Source of the DNA: Streptomyces flavofungini
Lineage (GTDB): Bacteria; Actinomycetota; Actinomycetes; Streptomycetales; Streptomycetaceae
Assembly (NCBI RefSeq): GCF_014650815.1
Contig: NZ_BMVR01000017.1
Span: 124,001-188,000, forward strand
Length of the DNA: 64,000 bases
Direction of reading: 5' to 3'
The notes beneath the pieces were generated by a model that saw only the letters and a list, made by a program, of their open reading frames with translations, did no database searches and was not told the origin of the DNA. The stretch's first letter is position 1; each line of letters begins with the position of its first letter. A program made the position numbers and the translations under genes. Positions 9,057 through 17,988 of the stretch are shown here, piece by piece.

Positions 9057-9376
9057 CGGGGCACCTCCTGTTCTTGATGATCCATCAGGGAGGAGGGTGC
9101 GGGGGTCGGGTACAGGTGATGCGGTGTGGGCGCACGGGAGGGGGCGGGCGGACGCGACGGGGCGGGTGGATGCGACGGGACGGGCCGCGGCCGACCACGC
9201 CCCGGAGGCGGTGCCGCCCGCTCCCTTCCGGGCAGTCGCCGCTGTAGCTCCCGCGCCAGGAGGAAACCGGCGGGCAGCGCGGCCGCGCCGAGCGCCGCGA
9301 TCAGGGTGCCGCGCCCTGTTCCCGCCCGTGCCGCTGCCATGCCGCCGAGAAGCGGCCCGGTGAATCCCATGTACAT
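9053..9376 (-). CDS. Small membrane protein coupled to the GT2 gene
   Basis: The protein has 107 residues and starts MYMGFTGPLLGGMAAARAG. The ATG at 9376 has a GGAGG about 12 bases upstream, rather far. A hydrophobic segment (GTLIAALGAAALPAGFLLARELQRRL, about residues 24-49) is followed by a low-complexity Pro/Ser/Arg tail that ends in EQEVPR. Its TGA overlaps the GTG of the glycosyltransferase (GTGA), a typical sign of translational coupling. I do not recognise a family. Small accessory membrane proteins accompany several polysaccharide synthases, so a helper role is plausible but inferred. Confidence 0.55.
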   Translation of the reverse strand: MYMGFTGPLLGGMAAARAGTGRGTLIAALGAAALPAGFLLARELQRRLPGRERAAPPPGRGRPRPVPSHPPAPSRPPAPSRAPTPHHLYPTPAPSSLMDHQEQEVPR

Positions 9377-9851
9377 GGCGCGGGCGTACCTCCGGGCAGG
9401 GGAGAGCGCATGTGGGGCGCGGGACGAGCGCCCGTCCACTCTCACCGAGAAACCGGCCGCTGACCAGACCCCCGTGCGGAGTCAGACAGACACCCGGAGG
9501 CTTTTTCGCGTCGATGCCGAGAGAATCTGACCCCCAGCTCTGTGAGGGCACCAGGAGATTCCCGCTCTCCTCGTGAGAACGCTGCCCGGATCCGGCCAAT
9601 CGTGCTGTATCCGACCCATTGCACACCGTGCATACCGGGAGTTACTTTCATCGGCGGGCTACCCCCGGGCATGAGTCGCCGGAATCCCTGACCGGTACCC
9701 CTTTCAACTTCCGCGCGATTGCGTGATCTTTCGTATCGAATCTTTCGTGCTGCTACGTGACGGGTGGTGATCCAGTGCGCCATAAATTCCTTCGCGACGC
9801 CGGAGAAACGATGGTCAAATTTCCCGCACGACGGACGGAGAAACTAGCGCG
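9377..9851. other. Divergent promoter region between the GT2 pair and the epimerase/NHL operon
   Basis: This 475-base interval has no convincing gene. It is less GC-rich than its surroundings towards the right. It contains a direct repeat ATCTTTCGT at 9726-9734 and 9740-9748 (14-base period), about 110 bases before the epimerase start, which could be a regulator site. Promoters for both divergent units should lie here. Confidence 0.4.
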
Positions 9852-11045
9852 TTGAACAAGCGGAAGCGCATCGCGATAGTCGTGGGCACCCGCCCCGAAG
9901 CCATCAAGCTCGCCCCTGTCGCGCACGAGTTGTCCCGCACGCGCTGGGCGCAGCCGGTCCTCGTCACCACCGGCCAGCACGGCCCGGTCGTCCACGAGAC
10001 GCTCGCCTGCTTCGGGCTGCGCGCGCAGGTCGAGCTGACCCTGCCGCCCGGCCCGCACTCGGTCAGCGATCTGACGGCCGGTCTGCTCAGCGGGCTCGGC
10101 AAGGGGCTGAGCTCACCCGCGACGCACGCGGTCGTGGTCCAGGGCGACACCTCGTCCGCCCTGGCCGGGGCCATGGCCGGGTTCTTCTCCTCGATTCCCG
10201 TGGTGCACGTGGAGGCGGGACTGCGCTCCGGGGATCTGCGCAGTCCGTTCCCCGAGGAAGCCCACCGCCGGATGATCGCCGAGGTGTGCGACCTCCATCT
10301 GGCGCCCACTCATGCCGCTCGCCGGAATCTGCTCGCCGAGCGGGTGCGGGCCGATCGGATCCTGGTGACCGGCAACACCGTGATCGACGCGGTCGTCAGC
10401 GCGAGCCGGCGCGCACCCGTCGGCGACGACCCCGTACCGCGCCGCGCGGCACGCGACGGCGCGCCGCTCGTGCTGGTGACGGCGCACCGCCGGGAGAACT
10501 GGGGCGAGCCGATCCGGCGCATCGGCCGGGCGGTGGCAATTCTCAGCCACCAATACCCGGAAGTCACCTTCGTGGTGGCAGCACACATGAATCCATTGGT
10601 CCGTACCGCGCTTGAGGAATCACTGCCCGGCCGCCCCAACGTGCAGTTGCCGGGGCCCATTCCGTACGACGCCTTCGCGCGACTTCTGGCTCGTTCCATT
10701 CTGGCGATCACGGATTCCGGCGGAATCCAGGAAGAGGCCGCCGCCTTCGGCCTGCCGGTCCTGGTGACCCGGGACAACACCGAGCGAACCGAAGGCATTG
10801 ATTCCGGTATCGCGCGGCTCGTCGGTACGGACGAGTCGGAGATCGTGGCGGCGGCCGAAAAGGAATTCGCACGCGAGGGCGCGCCATGGGGCACGGGTGC
10901 CGCGAATCTGCCATTCGTGCGGCGCAATCCCTATGGCGACGGGCGGGCGGCCCGGCGATGCGCGGCCGCCTGCGGCTGGCTGCTCGGCCTGACACCCAGG
11001 CCGCCCGACATGCCCGACATCCCGATGGACCTCCCTAAGGAGTAG
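9852..11045 (+). CDS. wecB: UDP-N-acetylglucosamine 2-epimerase (non-hydrolysing)
   Basis: The enzyme has 397 residues and converts UDP-GlcNAc to UDP-ManNAc in the cytoplasm. The reading frame starts at TTG 9852 with GGAG about 11 bases upstream. The N-terminal VVGTRPEAIKLAPVAHEL, then HVEAGLRS, FPEEAHRRMI, TAHRRENWG and ITDSGGIQEEA, are the family signatures, including the Asp/Glu/His catalytic set. The length fits the family (about 370-400). The stop is 2 bases before the ATG of the first NHL gene, whose AAGGAG lies inside this gene, so they are co-transcribed. The symbol refers to the enzyme family; the pathway is not shown. The C-terminus is Pro-rich (PPDMPDIPMDLPKE). Confidence 0.88.
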   Translation: MNKRKRIAIVVGTRPEAIKLAPVAHELSRTRWAQPVLVTTGQHGPVVHETLACFGLRAQVELTLPPGPHSVSDLTAGLLSGLGKGLSSPATHAVVVQGDTSSALAGAMAGFFSSIPVVHVEAGLRSGDLRSPFPEEAHRRMIAEVCDLHLAPTHAARRNLLAERVRADRILVTGNTVIDAVVSASRRAPVGDDPVPRRAARDGAPLVLVTAHRRENWGEPIRRIGRAVAILSHQYPEVTFVVAAHMNPLVRTALEESLPGRPNVQLPGPIPYDAFARLLARSILAITDSGGIQEEAAAFGLPVLVTRDNTERTEGIDSGIARLVGTDESEIVAAAEKEFAREGAPWGTGAANLPFVRRNPYGDGRAARRCAAACGWLLGLTPRPPDMPDIPMDLPKE

Positions 11046-11047
11046 CG

Positions 11048-13336
11048 ATGGCGACACCAACTGCCGTGGCCAACGGCACGATCACGACGGTGGCGGGCAC
11101 CGGCGAGGCGGCGTTCGACGGGGACGGCGGGCCCGCGACCGCCGCCGCGCTCCAGAGCACCCGAGTGGCGAGCGACCGTTTCGGCGCGTTCTACATCGCC
11201 GACACGAACAACCACCGGATACGCAAGGTCGGCCCCGACGGCGTGATCCGTACCGTCGCGGGAACCGGCACATCCGGGTTGAGCGGGGACGGCGGACAGG
11301 CCACCGCGGCACAGATCGCCCAGCCGGTGTCGGTGGCGGCGGGCGGCGACGGCAGCGTGTACTTCGCGACGTGGGGCGGGAGCCGCGTACGCAAGGTGGC
11401 GCCCGACGGCATCATCACCACCGTCGCGGGCGGCGGGACGGAGACCGCGGACGGCGGAAAGGCCGTCAACGCGGCTTTCAGTAACGTCTTCGCCATCGCG
11501 CTGGACGGGGCCGGGAACCTCTATCTCACCGAACGCTTCGGCCACAAGGTGCGCAAGGTCGGCACCGACGGCGTCATCCGCACGGTCGCGGGCACCGGCC
11601 AGGCCGGTTACGACAAGGACGACGTCCCCGCCACCACCGCCAAACTGGACGGCCCCAAGGGCCTCGCGGTGGACGGGGCCGGGAACCTCTACATCGCCGA
11701 CACGGGCAACCACCGCGTGCGCAAGGTGGCGACGGACGGCACCATCACCACCGTCGCGGGCACCGGGGACCCGGGATACATCGCGGACGGCGGGCCCGCG
11801 GCCAAGACCCGCCTGAACGCCCCCGAAGGTCTCACGGTGGACGGCGACGGCAACCTCTACATCGCCGACAGCGCCAATCACCGGGTGCGCCGGGTGGCCC
11901 CGAGCGGCATCATCACCACCGTCGCGGGCACCGGCACCGGCGGCTACAACGCCGACGGGAGCACGGCCGACGCGGCGCGGCTCTACTTCCCCGACACCGT
12001 GTCGCTGGACGGCGACGGCAACCTCTACATCGGCGACGGCGGCAACAACCGTGTGCGCAAGGTCGCCGGGGCGACGCGGTTCGACCCGGCCAGGTTCCCG
12101 ATCGCCGACCTGTACGGCGCGGCCGTCGCCCCGCACACCGTGCAGCGCGGCCAGGAGTTCGACATCGGCGCCCGGATCAGGAACCGCGGCCCGAACACCG
12201 TCGACGGGGAGAGCGTCACCGTCGTCCTCACCCTGGCCGACGGCCTCACCGGCGGCCCGGGTACCACCGGGCGGCGACTCACCCGCACCTTCCCCGGCGT
12301 GAAGATCGTCCCCTACGCCCAGGCCCTGCCCAACGGCTGGGAGCACCTCGACGCGCTGTTCCGCGTCAGCGCGCCCGAGACCACTCCCGCGGGCACCTAC
12401 GAGTGCACCCTGGAGATCCAGTACAGCGGCGAACTGAACCTGAAGGACAACACCTTCACCCTCCCCGTGACCGTCGTCGTCCCCCAGGACGTCAGCGACG
12501 AGACGGCTCTTGAGATCCACCAGGAGACCGTGCCCGAGGCGGCCCCCGGACAGCAGACCAAGTTCAACGTCCTGTTCAACTCGCCCACCGGACAGCCGGT
12601 CAACCCAGGAGCGATCACCCAGCGCTACACCGCGCCCACCGGGTTCGTCTACACCGGCCAGCCGTCGTACGGCTATTACGCGACCATCCACGGCGTCATC
12701 ACCGGAAACCTGGACTACGTGATCGAGGACGACGGGCGCACCCTGATCATCACGGCCAACCCGCACGTCAACACCACCACCAGCGACACGGGCCCGCTCG
12801 TCTACACCATCGGCGTTCAGGCGCTCCCCGGCGCCCGCCCCGGCATCTCGGCGGACGGCAGCGCCAGTGTCGGCAAGCACGCCCCCGTCCAGATCGCCGC
12901 CAAGGTCACCGGATCGGCCGGGGACGAGACGTCGCTGCGGCTCGTCCAGGAGAGCGTCCCCGAGGCCGCACCGGGCGCGACGACGTCGTTCAACGTCGAG
13001 ATCCGGTCCCTGAACAACGCGCCGGTCGACCCGGGCACGGTCGTCCAGACGTTCACCGCGCCCACCGGCCTCGCGTTCACCGGCGGGGCCTCGTACGGCT
13101 ACTACTACGTCAAGCCCGCCGTGACCGGGAATCTGACCACCCGGGTGGAGGGCGGCGGCAAGACCCTGGTCATCGAGTCCAACCCGCACGTCAACACCGG
13201 CAGTACGGACGCCACGGCGCTGCTCTACACCCTCGCGGTGCGCGCGCTGCCCGACGCCAAGCTCGGTACGTACGACGACGGGCAGGCGGTCATCGGACGA
13301 CTCACTCCCGTACCGCTGACCGGTCGCATCAGCTGA
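11048..13336 (+). CDS. NHL-propeller / Ig-repeat protein, copy 1
   Basis: The product has 762 residues. The AAGGAG inside the end of the epimerase gene decides the ATG at 11048. Residues about 11-350 hold six NHL units of about 56 residues with the pattern ITTVAGTG...DGDGNLYIADSANHRVRR, predicted to fold into a six-bladed beta-propeller. Residues about 355-480 are an Ig-like unit (RGQEFDIGARIRNRGPNT). Two homologous Ig-like units of about 140 residues follow (DETALEIHQETVPEAAPGQ and DETSLRLVQESVPEAAPGA), both with NPHVNT motifs. There is no signal peptide, membrane segment or sorting signal. This is one of the more diverged of the four copies. NHL propellers usually bind proteins, RNA or glycans; the ligand here is unknown. 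Confidence 0.85.
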   Translation: MATPTAVANGTITTVAGTGEAAFDGDGGPATAAALQSTRVASDRFGAFYIADTNNHRIRKVGPDGVIRTVAGTGTSGLSGDGGQATAAQIAQPVSVAAGGDGSVYFATWGGSRVRKVAPDGIITTVAGGGTETADGGKAVNAAFSNVFAIALDGAGNLYLTERFGHKVRKVGTDGVIRTVAGTGQAGYDKDDVPATTAKLDGPKGLAVDGAGNLYIADTGNHRVRKVATDGTITTVAGTGDPGYIADGGPAAKTRLNAPEGLTVDGDGNLYIADSANHRVRRVAPSGIITTVAGTGTGGYNADGSTADAARLYFPDTVSLDGDGNLYIGDGGNNRVRKVAGATRFDPARFPIADLYGAAVAPHTVQRGQEFDIGARIRNRGPNTVDGESVTVVLTLADGLTGGPGTTGRRLTRTFPGVKIVPYAQALPNGWEHLDALFRVSAPETTPAGTYECTLEIQYSGELNLKDNTFTLPVTVVVPQDVSDETALEIHQETVPEAAPGQQTKFNVLFNSPTGQPVNPGAITQRYTAPTGFVYTGQPSYGYYATIHGVITGNLDYVIEDDGRTLIITANPHVNTTTSDTGPLVYTIGVQALPGARPGISADGSASVGKHAPVQIAAKVTGSAGDETSLRLVQESVPEAAPGATTSFNVEIRSLNNAPVDPGTVVQTFTAPTGLAFTGGASYGYYYVKPAVTGNLTTRVEGGGKTLVIESNPHVNTGSTDATALLYTLAVRALPDAKLGTYDDGQAVIGRLTPVPLTGRIS

Positions 13337-13359
13337 AGCCACCCACCGGAGGAGCAGGC

Positions 13360-15642
13360 ATGACGACATCCGCAAGCGTGCCGGACGGCACCATCACCAC
13401 GGTGGTCGGCAACGGCCGCGACGACTACCGCCCGGACGCGAGCCAGGCAACCTCCGCCCAGCTCAGGAAGCCCTGGGGAGTGGCGGTGGACGGGCACGGC
13501 AACGTGTACGTCGCCGACAACGAGCACCACATGGTCTACAAGGCGACGCCGGACGGAACGCTGACCGTGGTCGCGGGCAAGAACGGCTCGGCCGGTTTCA
13601 GCGGCGACGGAGGGCGGGCCACCGAAGCCCAGCTCAACGCGCCCATCGCCGTCGCGGTGGACGGCCGGGGCAGCGTCTACATCGCCGACCAGCAGAATCA
13701 CCGGATCCGCAAGGTCGACTCGGACGGCAGGATCACCACCGTCGCCGGGAACGGCTTCGGGGACTTCAAGAGCGAGGGCGGGCAGGCCACATCCGCCCTG
13801 CTGAAGTACCCGACGGGCGTCGCCCTCGACAGCGCGGGGAACCTCTACTTCGGGGGAAACGACCAGCAGCGCGTCTACAAGGTCACGCCGGGCGGCGTCA
13901 TCACCACCGTCGCGGGCACAGGTGCGCAGGGCTATGGCGGAGACGGCGGACCGGCCACCGCGGCCCAGTTCTCCCACCCGCGCGCCGTGGCGGTCGACAG
14001 CACCGACAACCTCTACATCGGCGACGAGTATAACCAGCGCATCCGCAAGGTGGCCCGCGACGGGCGCATCACCACGGTCGCGGGCAATCCTGACGGCGGC
14101 CCCGTCGCGGAGGGAGTCCAGGCCACCTCCGCCAAGCTCTGGAACCCCGTGGGCGTGGCGGTGGACACCGCAGGAAACCTGTTCATCGCGGGCAACGACC
14201 AGCAACGTGTCTTCAAGGTCGACCCGCACGGCAGCCTCACCACGGTCGCGGGCAACAGCAACGCGGGATACGGCGGGGACGGGCACCAGGCCACCGCCGG
14301 ACAGCTCTACTACCCCCTGGGCGTGGCGGTGAGCGACCTGGGCGACCTGTACATCGCCGACTGCTGGAACAACCGCATCCGCAAGGTCACCGGGGTGGCC
14401 CGGGTCGTCCGGCCGACGCCGCCCCCGGCGGACCTCTACGGGGAGGTCGTCCGCCCGCACTCGGCCCGGCGCGGCCAGGAGTTCGACCTCGGCGCCCGGA
14501 TCAGGAACCGGGGCCCGAACACGGTCGCCGGGCGGGACGTGACGGTGGTGCTGACCCTCGCGGACGGCCTGGAGCCGGGTACCGGCTCCACCGGGCGACG
14601 GCTGGCCCGCACCTTCACCGGCGCCGAACTCGCCCCGAATCAGGGCTCGTGGGACGGAACCTTCCGCGTCATCGCGCCGGACGGTACCCCTCCCGGCGTC
14701 TACACCTCCACGCTGGAGATCCAGTACGCCGCCGAGCTGAACGTCAAGGACAACGTCTTCAACCTGCCCGTCGTCATCGTGGCGCCCGAGCCCGTGGCGG
14801 ACGAGACCGAGCTGGACATCCATCAGGAGACGGTGCCCGAGGCGGCTCCCGGCCAGAGCACCAAGTTCAACATGCTCTACTCCTCGACCACCGCGAAGCC
14901 GGTCAACCCGGGGGTCATCACCCAGCGCTTCACGGCCCCGTCCGGGTTCGTCTTCACCGGGGAGCCGACCTACGGCTACTACGGTCCGAACCAAGCAGTC
15001 GTCACGGGCAACCTCGACGACTTCACCGTCGAGGACGGCGGCCGGACACTGATCGTCAACGCCAACCCGCACGTCAACACCACCGGCAGCGACACCGGCC
15101 CGCTCGTCTACACCATCCCCGTCCAGGCCAGGTCCGACGCCGAGCCCGGCCTGCGGACCGACGGCAGCGCGGTCGTCGGCAAGCACGCGCCCGTCCAGAT
15201 CGCCGCCAAGGTCACCGGTGCCACGCACGACGTGACGGCGCTGCAGGTCAAGCAGGAGAGCGTCCTCGAGGCCACACCGGGTGCGGCCGCGTCGCTCAAC
15301 ATCGAGATCCGGTCCCTGAACAACGTGGCGGTCGACCCGGGCACGACCGTCCAGACGTTCACCGCGCCCACCGGCTTCGCCTTCACCGGCGGCGCCACGT
15401 ACGGCTACTACTACGTCAAGCCGACGGTCACCGACAACTTGGCCACGACCGTCCGCGACGACGGCAAGACGCTGGTCATCGAGTCGGACCCGCACGTCAA
15501 CACCGGTGCCACCGACACGACCGCGCTGCTGTACACGCTCACCGTGCGTGCCCGGCCCGACGCCGTGCCCGGTACGTACCGCGACGGCAAGGCCGCCATC
15601 GGACGGCTGGCTCCCGTACCACTGACCGGGCACGTCCTCTGA
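13360..15642 (+). CDS. NHL-propeller / Ig-repeat protein, copy 2
   Basis: The product has 760 residues and starts MTTSASVPDGTITTVVGNG. The ATG at 13360 follows GGAGGAG, 23 bases after copy 1. It has six NHL units at about residues 9-350. They are more variable than in copies 3 and 4: two units carry the NDQQRVYKV/NDQQRVFKV form in place of the NHRVRKV end. The C-terminal half repeats the layout of copy 1: RGQEFDLGARIRNRGPNT, then two units opening DETELDIHQETVPEAAPGQ and DVTALQVKQESVLEATPGA. There is no secretion signal. Variation is concentrated on the propeller, where ligand specificity would be expected, while the Ig-like half is conserved. Confidence 0.85.
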   Translation: MTTSASVPDGTITTVVGNGRDDYRPDASQATSAQLRKPWGVAVDGHGNVYVADNEHHMVYKATPDGTLTVVAGKNGSAGFSGDGGRATEAQLNAPIAVAVDGRGSVYIADQQNHRIRKVDSDGRITTVAGNGFGDFKSEGGQATSALLKYPTGVALDSAGNLYFGGNDQQRVYKVTPGGVITTVAGTGAQGYGGDGGPATAAQFSHPRAVAVDSTDNLYIGDEYNQRIRKVARDGRITTVAGNPDGGPVAEGVQATSAKLWNPVGVAVDTAGNLFIAGNDQQRVFKVDPHGSLTTVAGNSNAGYGGDGHQATAGQLYYPLGVAVSDLGDLYIADCWNNRIRKVTGVARVVRPTPPPADLYGEVVRPHSARRGQEFDLGARIRNRGPNTVAGRDVTVVLTLADGLEPGTGSTGRRLARTFTGAELAPNQGSWDGTFRVIAPDGTPPGVYTSTLEIQYAAELNVKDNVFNLPVVIVAPEPVADETELDIHQETVPEAAPGQSTKFNMLYSSTTAKPVNPGVITQRFTAPSGFVFTGEPTYGYYGPNQAVVTGNLDDFTVEDGGRTLIVNANPHVNTTGSDTGPLVYTIPVQARSDAEPGLRTDGSAVVGKHAPVQIAAKVTGATHDVTALQVKQESVLEATPGAAASLNIEIRSLNNVAVDPGTTVQTFTAPTGFAFTGGATYGYYYVKPTVTDNLATTVRDDGKTLVIESDPHVNTGATDTTALLYTLTVRARPDAVPGTYRDGKAAIGRLAPVPLTGHVL

Positions 15643-15661
15643 CTCCGACAGGAGCGGCAAC

Positions 15662-17968
15662 ATGACCACCGCAGCTAGTACTGGAACCGGCCCGCAGCCC
15701 GCAGGCCTGGCCGAGGGCGCCATCGCCACGGTCGCGGGCAACGGCGTGGCCGGGTACGTCTCCGACGGCGGGCCGGGCGCGCTGACCCGGCTCCACAACC
15801 CCGAGGGCGTGGCCGTCGACAAGAACGGCAACCTGTACATCGCCGACCGGAACAACCACCACGTCCGCAAGGTCACCCCCAACGGCATCATCACCACCGT
15901 GGCGGGCACCGGCGAGGCCGGATACATCTCCGACGGCGGACCCGCCGTCGCCACCCGGCTCAACCAGCCCGTGGACGTGGCGATCGACGGCGAGGGCAAC
16001 CTCTACATCGCGGACATCTACAACAATCGCGTACGCAAGGTGTCGCCGAGCGGCATCATCACCACGGTCGCGGGCAACGGCGAGGCCGGATACGTCTCCG
16101 ACGGAGGCCCGGCCATCGCCACCCGCCTCCACCACCCGCACGGGGTGGCCCTGGACCGCGAGGGCAACCTCTACATCAGCGAGTGGTCGGGGCACCGCGT
16201 CCGGAAGGTGAACCGGAGCGGCATCATCACCACGGTGGCGGGCAACGGCACCGCCGGATACGTCTCCGACGGCGGCCCGGCCATCGCCACCCGGCTCCAG
16301 CACCCGGACGGCCTTGCCTTCGACCGCGAGGGCAACCTCTACATCGCGGAGTACAGCAACCACCGGGTCCGCAAGGTCACGCCCAACGGGATCATCACCA
16401 CCGTGGCGGGCAACGGCACCGCCGGGTTCGTCTCGGACGGCGGGCCCGCCATCGCCACCCGGCTCAACGGGCCCCGAAGGGTGGCGGTGGACGAAGCCGG
16501 GAACCTGTACGTCTCCGACCAGGAGAACCACCGCGTCCGCAGGGTCTCGTCCGACGGCACCATCACCACGGTCGCGGGCAACGGCACCGCCGGCTACGTG
16601 GACGACGGCGGCCCCGCCGCGACCACCCGGATCTACCAGCCCCAGGGCGTGGCCCTGGACCGCGCCGGGAACCTGTACATCGCCGACTACTCGAACCACC
16701 GTGTCCGCGGTGTCACGGGCGTGGCCCAGATGACTCCGCCGCTCCCGCCGGCCGCCGACCTGTACGGGGAGGTCGTCAGCCCGTACCGGGTGCAGCGCGG
16801 CCAGGAGTTCGACCTCGGCGCCCGGATCAGGAACCGCGGCCCGAACCCGGCCAACGGACAGTTCGTGACCGTGGTGCTCACGCTGGCCGACGGCCTGGTG
16901 GGCGGACCCGGCACCACGGGGCGCCGGCTCACCCGCACGTTCACCGGACAGCAACTGCTCCCGCATCAGAGCATCCTGGACGGGGTGTTCCGGGTCAGCG
17001 CACCGGAGAGCACCCCGCCGGGCACGTACACCTGCACGCTGGAGATCCAGTACGGCGGCGAGCTCAACCTCAAGGACAACACGTACACACTGCCCGTCAC
17101 CGTCGTCGTGCCCGCGACGGTCGCCGACGAGACGGCGCTGACGATCTATCAGGACACCGTCCCCGAGGCCGCCCCGGGCCAGCGCACGTCCTTCAACCTG
17201 CGCTACGTCTCGCCCACCGGACAGCCGGTCAATCCCGGCACCGTCGTCCAGCGCTTCACCGCGCCGACCGGATTCGCCTTCACCGGCCAGCCCACCTACG
17301 CGTACTACGAGACGATCCACGGCGTCGTCTCCGGGAACCTGGCCCACCGCGTCGAGGACGACGGCAGGACCCTGGTCATCACGGCCAACCCGCACGTCAA
17401 CACGACGACCAGCGACGCCGGTTCGGTGATCTACACCATTCCGGTGCAGGCACGGGCGGACGCCTTGCCGGGGCGGTACGACAACGGCTCGGCCAGCGTC
17501 GGCAGGCACACCCCGGTCCAGTTGTCCGGCCAGATCACCGGCACCGCACAGGACGAGACCGCGCTGCGGGTGGTGCAGGAGACGGTTCCCGCGGCGGCGC
17601 CGGGGCAGAGCACCACGTTCAACCTGGAGATCCGTTCGCTGGGCAACCAGCCGGTCAACCCGGGCACCATCGAGCAGCACTTCACCGCCCCCACCGGTTT
17701 CGCCTTCACCGGCGGCGCCTCGTACGGCTACTACTTCGCCCAGCCGTACGTCACCGGGAACCTCGACACCCGTCTCGAAGACGGCGGCAAGACCCTGGTC
17801 ATCAGGTCGAACCCGCACCTCAACACCGGTACCACCGACAGGACCGCGCTGATCTACACCCTCGGCATCCGCGCCCTGCCCGACGCGCGGCCCGGCACCC
17901 AGTCCGACGACGGCCAGGCCGCCCTCGGCCGCCTGGCCCCGGCAGCCCTGACCGCCCGCGTCCTCTGA
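15662..17968 (+). CDS. NHL-propeller / Ig-repeat protein, copy 3
   Basis: The product has 768 residues and starts MTTAASTGTGPQPAGLAEGA. CAGGAG precedes the ATG at 15662, 19 bases after copy 2. Residues about 19-354 are six very regular 56-residue NHL units, each ITTVAGNGTAGYVSDGGP...GNLYIAD..NHRVRKV. A PPLPPAADLYGE linker leads to the first Ig-like unit and then two DETAL units (DETALTIYQDTVPEAAPGQ and DETALRVVQETVPAAAPGQ). Copies 3 and 4 share long near-identical stretches, including the first 30 residues and the C-terminal 250, pointing to recent duplication. No signal peptide is seen; the N-terminus is short, polar and Ala/Thr/Gly-rich. Confidence 0.87.
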   Translation: MTTAASTGTGPQPAGLAEGAIATVAGNGVAGYVSDGGPGALTRLHNPEGVAVDKNGNLYIADRNNHHVRKVTPNGIITTVAGTGEAGYISDGGPAVATRLNQPVDVAIDGEGNLYIADIYNNRVRKVSPSGIITTVAGNGEAGYVSDGGPAIATRLHHPHGVALDREGNLYISEWSGHRVRKVNRSGIITTVAGNGTAGYVSDGGPAIATRLQHPDGLAFDREGNLYIAEYSNHRVRKVTPNGIITTVAGNGTAGFVSDGGPAIATRLNGPRRVAVDEAGNLYVSDQENHRVRRVSSDGTITTVAGNGTAGYVDDGGPAATTRIYQPQGVALDRAGNLYIADYSNHRVRGVTGVAQMTPPLPPAADLYGEVVSPYRVQRGQEFDLGARIRNRGPNPANGQFVTVVLTLADGLVGGPGTTGRRLTRTFTGQQLLPHQSILDGVFRVSAPESTPPGTYTCTLEIQYGGELNLKDNTYTLPVTVVVPATVADETALTIYQDTVPEAAPGQRTSFNLRYVSPTGQPVNPGTVVQRFTAPTGFAFTGQPTYAYYETIHGVVSGNLAHRVEDDGRTLVITANPHVNTTTSDAGSVIYTIPVQARADALPGRYDNGSASVGRHTPVQLSGQITGTAQDETALRVVQETVPAAAPGQSTTFNLEIRSLGNQPVNPGTIEQHFTAPTGFAFTGGASYGYYFAQPYVTGNLDTRLEDGGKTLVIRSNPHLNTGTTDRTALIYTLGIRALPDARPGTQSDDGQAALGRLAPAALTARVL
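15716..16723 (+). repeat. Six tandem 168-bp NHL repeats (copy 3)
   Basis: Six in-frame units of about 168 bases encode the propeller blades of copy 3. Each begins with codons for ITTVAGNG and contains GACGGCGG(C/A)CC around the SDGGP motif. The DNA similarity between units is high enough to make recombination or slippage plausible. Confidence 0.75.
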
Positions 17969-17988
17969 CCCCGACGGGAGCAACAACC

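Noticed and set aside
16183..17988. In-frame 5' extension of NHL copy 4 through copy 3
   Set aside because: It lies in a shifted frame of copy 3 and has Arg/Pro/Gly-rich nonsense sequence. A ribosome binding site and the conserved MTTAAST start mark 17989.
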